Of a stretch of DNA of 53,497 bases, positions 42,048-50,396 are shown piece by piece (position 1 is the stretch's first letter; each line of letters begins with the position of its first letter). The notes beneath the pieces are model-generated. The model was given only the letters and a program-made list of their open reading frames with translations. It ran no database searches and was not told where the DNA came from. The DNA lies in NCBI GenBank assembly GCA_017302435.1, contig JAFLDL010000034.1, positions 1 through 53,497 of the forward strand. The letters are read 5' to 3'. The position numbers and the translations under genes were made by a program. Source of the DNA: Candidatus Accumulibacter necessarius. GTDB taxonomy: Bacteria > Pseudomonadota > Gammaproteobacteria > Burkholderiales > Rhodocyclaceae.

Positions 42048-43703
42048 TCAAGAGAGCCTCAGCATTTCCCTCGCATGCTGACGGGTGAGTGCCGTAATCT
42101 CGATGCCGCCAAGCATGCGCGCGATTTCTTCGACCCGCGCCTCGGCATCAAGCACGGCAACCTGGCTGTGAACGTACCCGACTTTGGAAATCTTGCTGAC
42201 CTGCCATTGCCAGTTGGCACGTGCAGCCACCTGTGGCAGATGCGTGACGCAGAGGACCTGCCGTTCGGCTCCCAGCTCACGCAGCAAACGACCGACAACC
42301 TCGGCCACGCCGCCACCGATACCGACATCGACTTCGTCAAAGATAAGCGTTGGTACGCGTGCCGCTTGACTGGTGACCACCTGAATGGCAAGACTGATGC
42401 GCGAGATCTCGCCACCGGACGCGACCTTGGCCAAGGGCCGCGGTTCGCTGCCCGCCAGTCCGGCAATGCGGAACTCGACCTGCTCGAACCCGGCAGCATT
42501 ACCTCCGTCAACCGGCAGCAAGCCGACCTCGAAGCGACCGCCACCGAGCGCCAGTTGCTGCATGACCTGGCTGACCTCTCGGCCAAGCGCGTCGGCTGCC
42601 ATGGCGCGACTGCCGGATAGACGCTGCGCGAGTTGTTCGTATTGCTGCCGCGTGCTGGCCACGCGCGCCGTCAGACCGGCGATATCTGCCGCGTCACCGA
42701 GAACGGCCAGCCTCTCCTGCCAGCGCGTCAGCAAACCGGGCAAGTCTTCGGGGCCGCAGCGAAACTTCCGTGCGACGCCCAGGACCGCTTCGATGCGGCG
42801 ATCGAGTTCTGCCAGGCGACGCGGATCCAGTTCGACGCGGTCGGCGTAACGACGCAGCGCGGAGATCGCCTCGCTGAGTTCTGTCCGGGCTGACTCCACG
42901 AGAATGGCAACTTCTGACAAGGTCGGGTCGTACTCGGAGAGGCCTTCAAGGCGATTGGCTACGGCAGCAACCTGAGCCTCACAGGCAGCGTCGCCCTCGG
43001 CGAGCACCTGCAAGGAGAATTGGGCACCTTCGACAAGGCTTGTGGCGTGGGCCAGACGCTTGTGCTCCTCGTTAAGCGCCAACCATTCCTCGGCCGAAAA
43101 ACCGAGAGCCTGCAGTTCGCGTACCTGCCAGTCCAATTGCTCTCGCTCGATAGCCAAGGCCTCAAGTCCGCTGCTGGCGGTGTCAAGCATCGTCCTGGCT
43201 TCACGCCAGCTACGCCACGCGGCGGCTACGTCCGCCAGCAGCGGCTGCAGTCTGGCGTGTGCATCCAGCAGTGCGCGCTGCGCTTCGCCCCGCAGCAGCG
43301 ACTGATGCGCGTGCTGGCCGTGAATATCAACCAATGATTCAGCCACCTCACGCAGCTGCTGAACGGTCACTGGCGAACCATTCAGATAGGCCCGCGAACG
43401 ACCGTTGGCGTCGACCACTCGCCGCAGCAACAAGGCGCCCTGGCCATCCATATCGTGCGCAAGCAACCAATCTGCAGCCGCGGGCGCGCCATCGAGATCG
43501 AACTCGGCATTGACTTCAGCGCGTTCGCAACCCGTCCGTATGAGACCAGCATCAGCCCGCTCACCGAGAGCGAAGGCCAGCGCATCGACCAGAATCGACT
43601 TGCCAGCGCCAGTTTCGCCCGTCAGCGTGCCAAATCCAGCCTGAAAGTCGAGTTCAAGTCGGTCAACCAGCACGAAATTGCGAATCGTCAAACGGCACAG
43701 CAT
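42048..43703 (-). CDS. recN: DNA repair protein RecN
   Basis: RecN is an SMC-like ATPase that gathers broken DNA ends during RecA-dependent double-strand break repair. From the ATG at 43703 the 551 residues begin MLCRLTIRNFVLVDRLELDF, as in orthologues, with Walker A GETGAGKS at about 31-38. A long coiled-coil region fills residues 160-350. The C-terminal half carries the ABC signature VASGGEISR, Walker B LIFDEVDVGIGG and the late VLCVTHLPQVAARA. A TTG further upstream (43766) would add 21 residues without similarity. The nadK stop lies 35 bp upstream on the same strand, so the two form an operon, the common arrangement in betaproteobacteria. Confidence 0.95.
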   Translation of the reverse strand: MLCRLTIRNFVLVDRLELDFQAGFGTLTGETGAGKSILVDALAFALGERADAGLIRTGCERAEVNAEFDLDGAPAAADWLLAHDMDGQGALLLRRVVDANGRSRAYLNGSPVTVQQLREVAESLVDIHGQHAHQSLLRGEAQRALLDAHARLQPLLADVAAAWRSWREARTMLDTASSGLEALAIEREQLDWQVRELQALGFSAEEWLALNEEHKRLAHATSLVEGAQFSLQVLAEGDAACEAQVAAVANRLEGLSEYDPTLSEVAILVESARTELSEAISALRRYADRVELDPRRLAELDRRIEAVLGVARKFRCGPEDLPGLLTRWQERLAVLGDAADIAGLTARVASTRQQYEQLAQRLSGSRAMAADALGREVSQVMQQLALGGGRFEVGLLPVDGGNAAGFEQVEFRIAGLAGSEPRPLAKVASGGEISRISLAIQVVTSQAARVPTLIFDEVDVGIGGGVAEVVGRLLRELGAERQVLCVTHLPQVAARANWQWQVSKISKVGYVHSQVAVLDAEARVEEIARMLGGIEITALTRQHAREMLRLS

Positions 43704-43738
43704 GCGAGGGAACTCAATATCGTCACCACGAGGAGGGT

Positions 43739-44665
43739 CTAGTGTTCCTTGGGCCGTTCGCTCCAATGCAGCTTTTCACGGAGCATGGCAAAATAGCTGT
43801 AGCCTGGCGGATGCAACAGGCAGATCGAGTATTCGGAACGCCGGATGCGTACGGAATCCTCGTTCCTTAGATCGACCGTCACCTGACCATCGAAATGGGC
43901 GCGCGAGTCCGTCGCGTGGACGATTCGGATCTCGATCTCGTTGCGGTCACCCACCAGGATCGGCCGGTTGGTCAGCGCGTGCGGGCAAAGCGGTACCAGG
44001 GCGATGGCTGCTACCTGCGGATGCAGGATCGGGCCATTGGCCGAAAGAGCGTAGGCCGTCGAACCGGTAGACGTGGCTACGATCAAGCCATCCGAGCGCA
44101 GGTGATAGATAAACTCGCCGTCGATGAAAAGCTCGAACTCGATCATCCGTCCGATCGCACCCTTATCAACGACAACATCGTTAAGCGCGAGATTCGAAAC
44201 GACGCTGCGCTCGCCGCGCACGATTTCAGCGTCCAGGAGCATGCGCGTTTCGGGGACGAACTTGCCGTCGAGCAGGTCATCCATACAAGGCAGCATGTCG
44301 GCGCGCGCGATATCCGTCATGAAGCCAAGGCGCCCCTGGTTAACGCCAACCAGGGGTACTCGATAACGTGCCAGTTGCCGTGCGGCATTGAGCATGGTGC
44401 CGTCGCCGCCGACGACGATCGCCAGATCCGCGTGCGCACCGAGCCATGAGAAACTGCCGCTTGCCCAACTTCCCAGGCCAAGCCCGGAGACCACGTTGGA
44501 CGCCGTCTCCTCCTCGATCAGAACCGTCATGCCACGCTCATGAAGGTATCTGGCCAGCAAGCGAATTGACTCAGCGATCTCCCGACTGTGGTACTTTCCA
44601 ATCAGCGCGATCGTCCGGGGTGGTGGCGCGCAATCAGCCGACTCTTGGGGAAACGCGTTGTTCAT
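43739..44665 (-). CDS. nadK: NAD kinase
   Basis: The enzyme phosphorylates NAD+ to NADP+ using ATP; related enzymes can also use polyphosphate. I use the ATG at 44665, giving 308 residues; an upstream ATG at 44701 would add 12. The GGDGT motif ([17 protein letters not shown]) marks the nucleotide site. [41 protein letters not shown] and [19 protein letters not shown] are the other family blocks. It precedes recN by 35 bp on the same strand and is divergent from hrcA (76 bp between starts), the usual hrcA-nadK-recN order of betaproteobacteria. Confidence 0.95.
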   Translation of the reverse strand: MNNAFPQESADCAPPPRTIALIGKYHSREIAESIRLLARYLHERGMTVLIEEETASNVVSGLGLGSWASGSFSWLGAHADLAIVVGGDGTMLNAARQLARYRVPLVGVNQGRLGFMTDIARADMLPCMDDLLDGKFVPETRMLLDAEIVRGERSVVSNLALNDVVVDKGAIGRMIEFELFIDGEFIYHLRSDGLIVATSTGSTAYALSANGPILHPQVAAIALVPLCPHALTNRPILVGDRNEIEIRIVHATDSRAHFDGQVTVDLRNEDSVRIRRSEYSICLLHPPGYSYFAMLREKLHWSERPKEH

Positions 44666-44741
44666 GAGGCGAATTAAACCACAATTCAGCTTGCTTTCCA
44701 TGGCGCCCCGCGCGTGAAGGATTTTTTGTAGAATCGGACCC

Positions 44742-45770
44742 ATGCTCGACGACCGTGCCAGAACCCTCCTGAAAACCCTGATCGAACGCTACATTGCCGA
44801 AGGACAGCCAGTAGGGTCGCGCGCGCTGTCAAAGTACTCGTGCCTGGACCTGTCGGCCGCCACCGTGCGCAATGTCATGGCCGACCTCGAAGACATTGGC
44901 CTCATCGCCAGTCCGCACACTTCGGCCGGACGGATCCCTACGGCACGTGGCTACCGTTTTTTCGTCGACAGCCTTCTGACCGTCAAGCCAATCGAGCAAG
45001 AGAAGCTCGATGCCATTGAGGGGCAATTGCTCCCCTCGCAGCCGCGGCAGTTGATCAGCAATGCGTCGTATCTGCTGTCGGGGTTGACCCGTTTTGCGGG
45101 CATCGTGCTGACGCCTCGCCGCCTGACACCGAAAATTCGCCAGATGGAGTTCGTCAGTCTTTCCGAGCGGCGCGTTCTGCTGATCCTGGTCACTTCAGAC
45201 GGCGACGTGCAGAATCGACTGCTGTTCACTGCACGCGCCTATTCCCCATCGGAACTGGTCACTGCAACCAACTACCTCAACCAGCATTTTGTCGGCCACG
45301 ATTTCGAGCACATTCACTCCCGCGTTCAGGAAGAGCTGCATGAGCTGCGAGGTGATCTGCAGGCGCTGATGGCCGCGGCGCTGGCCGCCGGCGACGAGGC
45401 GATGAAGGGCCCCGGCGAAAGATATGTCATCTCGGGTGAGCGCAACCTCCTGGAGGTTGAGGAGTTTTCATCAAACATGAAGCGTCTGCGCGAGTTGTTC
45501 GACCTTTTCGAACAGCGCACCTCACTGATGCAGTTGCTTGATCTCTCGCAGCGTGCCGACGGCGTGCAGATCTTCATTGGTGGCGAATCGGGACTGGCCC
45601 CACTGGATGAATGCAGCGTCGTTACAGCGCCTTATGAAGTGGATGGTCAGGTCGTTGGCTCGGTTGGCGTCATCGGTCCCACCCGAATGGCCTACGAGCG
45701 CGTCATCCCGATCGTGGACATCACCGCCAAACTGCTTTCGTCCGCGCTGACTTACCAGGCCAAGTGCTGA
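44742..45770 (+). CDS. hrcA: Heat-inducible transcription repressor HrcA
   Basis: HrcA represses chaperone operons by binding CIRCE elements and is tuned by GroEL. The 342-residue protein has an N-terminal winged helix ([60 protein letters not shown]). A GAF-like and dimerisation region follows, ending [20 protein letters not shown] then [20 protein letters not shown]. Family length and motifs agree. A TAGAAT box at 44729-44734 ends only 7 bases before the ATG, so the transcript may be leaderless. I see no CIRCE inverted repeat in front of this gene. The stop overlaps the hemH start as TGATG. Confidence 0.95.
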   Translation: MLDDRARTLLKTLIERYIAEGQPVGSRALSKYSCLDLSAATVRNVMADLEDIGLIASPHTSAGRIPTARGYRFFVDSLLTVKPIEQEKLDAIEGQLLPSQPRQLISNASYLLSGLTRFAGIVLTPRRLTPKIRQMEFVSLSERRVLLILVTSDGDVQNRLLFTARAYSPSELVTATNYLNQHFVGHDFEHIHSRVQEELHELRGDLQALMAAALAAGDEAMKGPGERYVISGERNLLEVEEFSSNMKRLRELFDLFEQRTSLMQLLDLSQRADGVQIFIGGESGLAPLDECSVVTAPYEVDGQVVGSVGVIGPTRMAYERVIPIVDITAKLLSSALTYQAKC

Positions 45771-46873
45771 TGCCACGCTATCTCCCGGAGCCAGTCTACC
45801 GCCATGGTTCGCCGACGCTGACCGCCGTTCTGCTGATCAATCTGGGGACACCAGCCGCGCCGACGGCAAAGGCCGTACGCAGCTACCTTCGCGAGTTCCT
45901 CTCCGACCCGCGGGTCGTCGAGATCCCACGCCCGCTCTGGTGGCTAATTCTGAACGGCATCATCCTCCAGATCAGGCCACGACGGTCAGCACAGAAGTAT
46001 GCGTCGGTCTGGACCACCGAAGGTTCACCGCTGAAAGTTCATGTCGAACGTCAGTCGAAACTGCTGCGCGGTTTCCTTGGCCAGGCCGGACATCGGGTGC
46101 GGGTTGACTACGCCATGCGTTACGGTCAGCCGTCGATTGCCGCGACGCTCTCGCGCCTCAAAGCCGAGGGCTGCACACGCATTCTCCTGCTCCCCCTCTA
46201 CCCGCAATATGCTGCCAGTACGACTGCCACCGCCTTCGATGCGGTCGGCGCCTGGCTGAAAAGCATCCGCAACCAGCCCGAAATCCGCAGCGTCAGGAGT
46301 TTTGCCGATCACCCGGGCTACATCGAAGCGCTGGCCGCCAGTGTGCGCGAGCACTGGACGACCCATGGACTACCCACGAGTTCGTATCGTCTGGTGATGA
46401 GCTTTCACGGCTTGCCACGCTACACGCTGGACAAGGGCGACCCTTATCACTGCGAATGTCACAAGAGCGGTCGCTTGCTTGCCGAGGCGCTGGGCCTGGG
46501 CCAGGAACACTACCAGATCTGTTTTCAGTCGCGTTTCGGCCGTGCTGAATGGCTGCAGCCTTATACTGCGGCAACTCTCGAGGGGCTTGGCAAACAGGGA
46601 CTACAGCGGGTCGATGTGATCTGCCCGGGGTTTCCGGCAGACTGTCTTGAGACTCTCGAAGAAATTGCCATCGAAGGCAAGGCCGAGTTCCTTCAGGCCG
46701 GCGGCAGGGAGTACCTCTACATTCCCTGCCTCAATGAGCGTGATGACTGGATACGAGCCCTGACCGAACTTGCCGCCAGTCACCTTCAGGGCTGGCCAAC
46801 GCGAGAGGCGCCCGACCCGGCCAGTCTGGAACTCAGCGCCCTGCGCGCACGCGCCCTGGGAGCGTCGTCCTGA
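45770..46873 (+). CDS. hemH: Ferrochelatase
   Basis: Ferrochelatase inserts Fe2+ into protoporphyrin IX, the last step of protohaem synthesis. The 367-residue product starts [20 protein letters not shown] at the ATG in the TGATG overlap with hrcA. Family signatures are [28 protein letters not shown], the metal-site [17 protein letters not shown] with the conserved His, [19 protein letters not shown] and [17 protein letters not shown] with the conserved Glu. It is cytoplasmic or membrane-associated. The overlap with hrcA suggests translational coupling of a heat-shock repressor and a haem gene, an arrangement found in several betaproteobacteria. Haem demand here should have been high while the c-type cytochrome module was intact. 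Confidence 0.96.
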   Translation: MPRYLPEPVYRHGSPTLTAVLLINLGTPAAPTAKAVRSYLREFLSDPRVVEIPRPLWWLILNGIILQIRPRRSAQKYASVWTTEGSPLKVHVERQSKLLRGFLGQAGHRVRVDYAMRYGQPSIAATLSRLKAEGCTRILLLPLYPQYAASTTATAFDAVGAWLKSIRNQPEIRSVRSFADHPGYIEALAASVREHWTTHGLPTSSYRLVMSFHGLPRYTLDKGDPYHCECHKSGRLLAEALGLGQEHYQICFQSRFGRAEWLQPYTAATLEGLGKQGLQRVDVICPGFPADCLETLEEIAIEGKAEFLQAGGREYLYIPCLNERDDWIRALTELAASHLQGWPTREAPDPASLELSALRARALGASS

Positions 46874-46994
46874 CGCGCCGGGGCGATTCGCTGCGATACC
46901 CGATGGTTCAGCGTCAAAGTAGTGGGTTGACCACCGTCAAAGCGGCGCAGCGGATCATTCTGGCGTCGTTTGCCACCGGCCAATGCGATTCTTC

Positions 46995-47022
46995 GCCTGC
47001 CGGCGCCACCACGCCAGCAGGC
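46995..47022 (-). terminator. Hairpin downstream of aceB
   Basis: GCCTGCCGGCG (46995-47005) pairs with CGCCAGCAGGC (47012-47022) with one mismatch across a 6-base loop. On the minus strand it comes 8 bases after the aceB stop. The following bases are not T-rich, so termination is only likely. Confidence 0.45.
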
Positions 47023-47030
47023 GACAGACC

Positions 47031-48629
47031 TTAATCCATCGCTTCGTACAGCGGCAGGGTCAGGAACTCGGGATACTCGGGCGTCAAAGACATCTTGTCG
47101 AAAATAACCGCGGCCTGATCATAGGTAGCCGTATCTTCACCCTGGGCGCTGACCGTGGCTTTGACCTTGAGCAGTTCGTCGGCGATCATGCCGCGCACCA
47201 TCTCGGCGGTCACCTTCCGACCATCGTCGAGTACGCCTTTCGGGGAAACCACCCACTGCCACACCTGCGAACGAGAGATCTCGGCCGTCGCTGCGTCTTC
47301 CATCAGGTTGTGAATCGGTACGCAGCCATTACCCGCGAGCCAGCTGCCGAGGTAATGAATGCCGACATTGATGTTGTTACGCACCCCTGCTTCGGTGATC
47401 GGTTGCGCGGGTTGGAAGTTGAGGAAGTCAGCGGCCGTAAAGGTTTCGTCGCGCTGCTTCTCCCACTGATTGGGGCGATCACCCAGCACCTTCTGAAACT
47501 CTTCACCGGCGATCGACACCAGGCCGGGGTGGGCCACCCAGCCGCCATCGAACCCGTCGTTGGCGTCGCGCGTCTTGTCGTGACGGATGCCCGCCAGCGC
47601 CTTGTCGTTGGCGACCGGATCGTTCTTGATCGGAATCAGTGCGCTCATGCCGCCCATCGCAGGCGCACCGCGCTTGTGGCAGATCTTAACCAGTTGCAGC
47701 GCATAGCTGCGCATGAAGGGAACCTCCATGGTGATCGCACCGCGGTTTGCAAGACAGAAGTCTGGATTCTTCTTGAACTTCTTGATGCAGGAGAAGATGT
47801 AGTCCCAACGGCCGGCGTTCAGGCCCGCCGAGTGCTCACGCAGTTCGTAGAGGATTTCCTCCATTTCGAAGGTCGCGAGAATCGTCTCGACCAGCACCGT
47901 TGCCTTGATCGTGCCCCTCGGCAGACCGATGTGCTCCTGCGCCATGATGAAGATATCGTTCCACAGCCGTGCCTCGAGATGCGATTCCATCTTTGGCAGG
48001 TAGTAGAAGGGGCCGGCACCGCGCGCGATCTGCTCCTTCGCATTGTGGAAGAAAACGAGTCCGAAGTCGAAGATGCCGCCCGAAACACGCTGACCGTCGA
48101 CGGTGACGTGCTTTTCATCAAGGTGCCAGCCACGCGGACGGATCTGCAAGGTGGCGATCCTTTCGTTGAGCGTGTATTCCTTGCCGGCTTCATTGGTGAA
48201 GGACAGCTGGCGCCGAATGGCCTGATAGAGGTTGACCTGCCCCTGGATCTGGTTGTCCCACTTCGGGCTGTTCGAGTCCTCGAAGTCGCTCATGTACGAG
48301 TCGGCGCCCGAGTTGAAGGCGTTGATGATCATCTTGGCTTCGACCGGGCCGGTGATTTCGGTCCGGCGACGCTCAAGCGCCTTGGGCAGTGGAGAAATTT
48401 TCCAGTCACCTTCACGGATAAGTCGCGTCTCAGGCAGGAAGTCGGGCATCTCGCCAGCGTCGATTCGTGCCTGACGCGCGATACGGGCCTGCAGCAATTC
48501 CTGGCGGCGACCTTCGAAGGCGCGGTGCAATTTGGCCACCAGAGCCAGCGCCTCAGCAGTAAGAATGGTTTCGTAAGCAGCTTGGATCGGCGCGTTGATT
48601 TGCATGCCGGCGGGCAGGTTGAGACTCAT
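47031..48629 (-). CDS. aceB: Malate synthase A
   Basis: Malate synthase joins glyoxylate and acetyl-CoA to malate, the second step of the glyoxylate shunt needed for growth on acetate. The 532-residue length fits isoform A. The family signature with catalytic surroundings reads REHSAGLNAGRWDYIFS (about residues 265-281). SYMSDFEDSNSPKWDN carries the acidic metal-site residues, and the C-terminal block includes GVRNNINVGIHYLGSWLAGN, GCVPIHNLMEDAATAEISRS and QVWQW. AGGAG before the ATG at 48629 supports the start. It is divergent from a LysR-type regulator gene across a 117-bp AT-rich spacer, the classic regulator-target arrangement. No aceA is present in the window. Confidence 0.96.
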   Translation of the reverse strand: MSLNLPAGMQINAPIQAAYETILTAEALALVAKLHRAFEGRRQELLQARIARQARIDAGEMPDFLPETRLIREGDWKISPLPKALERRRTEITGPVEAKMIINAFNSGADSYMSDFEDSNSPKWDNQIQGQVNLYQAIRRQLSFTNEAGKEYTLNERIATLQIRPRGWHLDEKHVTVDGQRVSGGIFDFGLVFFHNAKEQIARGAGPFYYLPKMESHLEARLWNDIFIMAQEHIGLPRGTIKATVLVETILATFEMEEILYELREHSAGLNAGRWDYIFSCIKKFKKNPDFCLANRGAITMEVPFMRSYALQLVKICHKRGAPAMGGMSALIPIKNDPVANDKALAGIRHDKTRDANDGFDGGWVAHPGLVSIAGEEFQKVLGDRPNQWEKQRDETFTAADFLNFQPAQPITEAGVRNNINVGIHYLGSWLAGNGCVPIHNLMEDAATAEISRSQVWQWVVSPKGVLDDGRKVTAEMVRGMIADELLKVKATVSAQGEDTATYDQAAVIFDKMSLTPEYPEFLTLPLYEAMD

Positions 48630-48746
48630 GGTATGGCTCCTGTCGGTAGGTTATGATGCAGTGCACGAATTCTATTCGATGCTTCTGCGAAAGATAAGAG
48701 CGAATAAAATCAAATTATCTTTTACTACTGGTATCGAATCGGCGCC

Positions 48747-49652
48747 ATGGACCATATCAAACAAATCGAAGCTTTTGTCAATTCGGCAACCCGCGGCAGC
48801 CTGTCAGCGGCGGCACAGGTGGAAGGCGTCACTCCGGCAGTGATCGGGCGTCGGCTCGATGCGCTCGAGGCACGCCTTGGCGTCAAGCTGTTGCTGCGCA
48901 CAACCCGCAAGCTGTCCCTGACTTTCGAAGGGCAGGCTTTTCTGGAAGACTGTCAGCGTATACTCAACGACCTTGCGAACGCAGAGGCGGCCGTTTCTCT
49001 GGGAGGGATCCGCGCCAGCGGTCACCTCAGAGTATCGGCCCCGGCCGGCTTCGGGCGCCGTCATGTGGCGCCGCAGGTGGCTGCTTTCATGCAGGCTAAT
49101 CCCGACGTGACCGTGCGCCTCGATCTGACCGACCGACTGGTCGATTTGCTCAACGAGGGCGTGGATTGTGCGGTGCGTATCGGCGAAATGGCCGATTCAA
49201 GTCTGGCGGTCAGCAAGCTCGGGGAAATGCGTCGACTGGTGGTGGCCAGTCCCGACTACATCGCACGCTACGGGATGCCGAAGAACCCAGCCGAACTGGC
49301 AGCCCACAACTGCTTGTCGCTGGGCCAGCAGCGTGGCTGGACGCTGCGCCAGACACCCGGTGGCGAAGTGGCGAGCCGCAAGGTATCGGGCACCTTTGAG
49401 TGTAACGATGGCGCAGTTTTGCACGAATGGGCTCTGGCCGGCAAGGGCCTGGCCTGGCGATCGATGTGGGAAGTGGGTGATGATCTACGAAGCGGTCGGC
49501 TTGTTTCTCTGCTGGAAGACCATGCCGCGCCAGCGGTGGGTATCTATGCCGTCTTTCCCCAGCGCCGGCATCTGCCGTTGCGTGTTCGGTTGTTCATCGA
49601 TCAGCTCAAGACCACCTTTGGTGATTCGCAGTACTGGGAAATTGGCGACTGA
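48747..49652 (+). CDS. LysR-family transcriptional regulator
   Basis: The 301-residue protein starts MDHIKQIEAFVNSATRGSLS. Its N-terminal winged helix is clear (SAAAQVEGVTPAVIGRRLDA, LEARLGVKLLLRTTRKLSLT). The periplasmic-binding-protein-like effector domain covers residues 90-295 (GHLRVSAPAGFGRRHVAPQV onward). Its place beside aceB, in divergent orientation, makes it the likely regulator of malate synthase. The shared spacer (48630-48746) is AT-rich and contains inverted T-N11-A-type words, but I cannot single out one operator. The effector is unknown. The start was chosen by the spacing of the winged helix to the N-terminus. Confidence 0.9.
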   Translation: MDHIKQIEAFVNSATRGSLSAAAQVEGVTPAVIGRRLDALEARLGVKLLLRTTRKLSLTFEGQAFLEDCQRILNDLANAEAAVSLGGIRASGHLRVSAPAGFGRRHVAPQVAAFMQANPDVTVRLDLTDRLVDLLNEGVDCAVRIGEMADSSLAVSKLGEMRRLVVASPDYIARYGMPKNPAELAAHNCLSLGQQRGWTLRQTPGGEVASRKVSGTFECNDGAVLHEWALAGKGLAWRSMWEVGDDLRSGRLVSLLEDHAAPAVGIYAVFPQRRHLPLRVRLFIDQLKTTFGDSQYWEIGD

Positions 49653-49685
49653 ACGCGGAACTGCAGGCGTCTGCCTGCCTGCCGC

Positions 49686-49886
49686 TTACCCAGCGGTGGT
49701 ACTGGCGGCTTTCCGGGCAGCCCTCAGCAGGGCTTTCCTGGCTTTCTCAGCGCGAATGTGGGCAAGGGCCTGAGCCTTGTTGCACTCCTTGCAATAGGAA
49801 TGCAAGCCATCCGCACTGCGTGAGTTCTTGTGAAACTCGAGTACAGATTTCTGTTGCTTGCACTTGACGCAAATTTTCGTGTTCAT
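49686..49886 (-). CDS. Small zinc-ribbon protein, unknown function
   Basis: The 66-residue product has MNTKICVKCKQQKSVLEFHK, then NSRSADGLHSYCKECNKAQA, with two CxxC pairs 24 residues apart, a zinc ribbon like that found at the start of HNH-type phage proteins but without the nuclease part. The C-terminal third is Ala/Lys/Arg-rich and helical. It may bind nucleic acid. The ribosome binding site is poor. It lies convergent to the LysR gene, alone on its strand, with no phage genes near. Function unknown. Confidence 0.7.
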   Translation of the reverse strand: MNTKICVKCKQQKSVLEFHKNSRSADGLHSYCKECNKAQALAHIRAEKARKALLRAARKAASTTAG

Positions 49887-50396
49887 GAGAATAGAAAAAA
49901 TTCATTCGATAAGCGAGCAAGACTATTGATCGGTAATTCCGGCGAATGGCCCGAGTGACTGTTGTCCTCTCAGCGCGGCCAGCGTTCGGGTGTCATGCTT
50001 CCCGCAGATCAATTCCCAAACGTTACAGCAAGCGACCTAAATCCAGAGGCTGATAGAAAATCAATTAGTTGATGCGGACTTGATCGGCAAACCAGGAGCT
50101 GTCTGAGGATGTTGCGCAGCTAACCGGGAGCACCCGAAAGCGCCTTTATTCGGTTCTGCCTTGGATGCGCCCTGCTTGAAAGAACACCCGACAAGTCCAT
50201 AAGACATAAGCAAAGACTATGCCTTGATATAAGCTGTCTTTATTTCTCAACGGCTTAGCTCGTGTGGGTCGGTGGACTTGCCGGTCAATGGGCGTTGGCT
50301 GTAAAGAATCCTGACAGTGTTGCGCATGGGAAAGGAACGCCAATCCGGGTCCGGGCGCTTTGGCCGAACTGCGCGGCGCGATGGCGACGCACCGAA
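49887..50396. other. 510-bp region without a gene
   Basis: AT content is raised in parts (50150-50270). I see no RNA, terminator or coding signal I can support. It should hold the promoter of the zinc-ribbon gene on the minus strand. Confidence 0.5.

Noticed and set aside
46983-48656. Very long open frame antisense to aceB (about 557 codons)
   Set aside because: It mirrors the codon pattern of malate synthase on the other strand, has no family similarity and no ribosome binding site. The same applies to the long antisense frames at 5783-7075, 7163-8434, 15506-16906 and 32264-33739.
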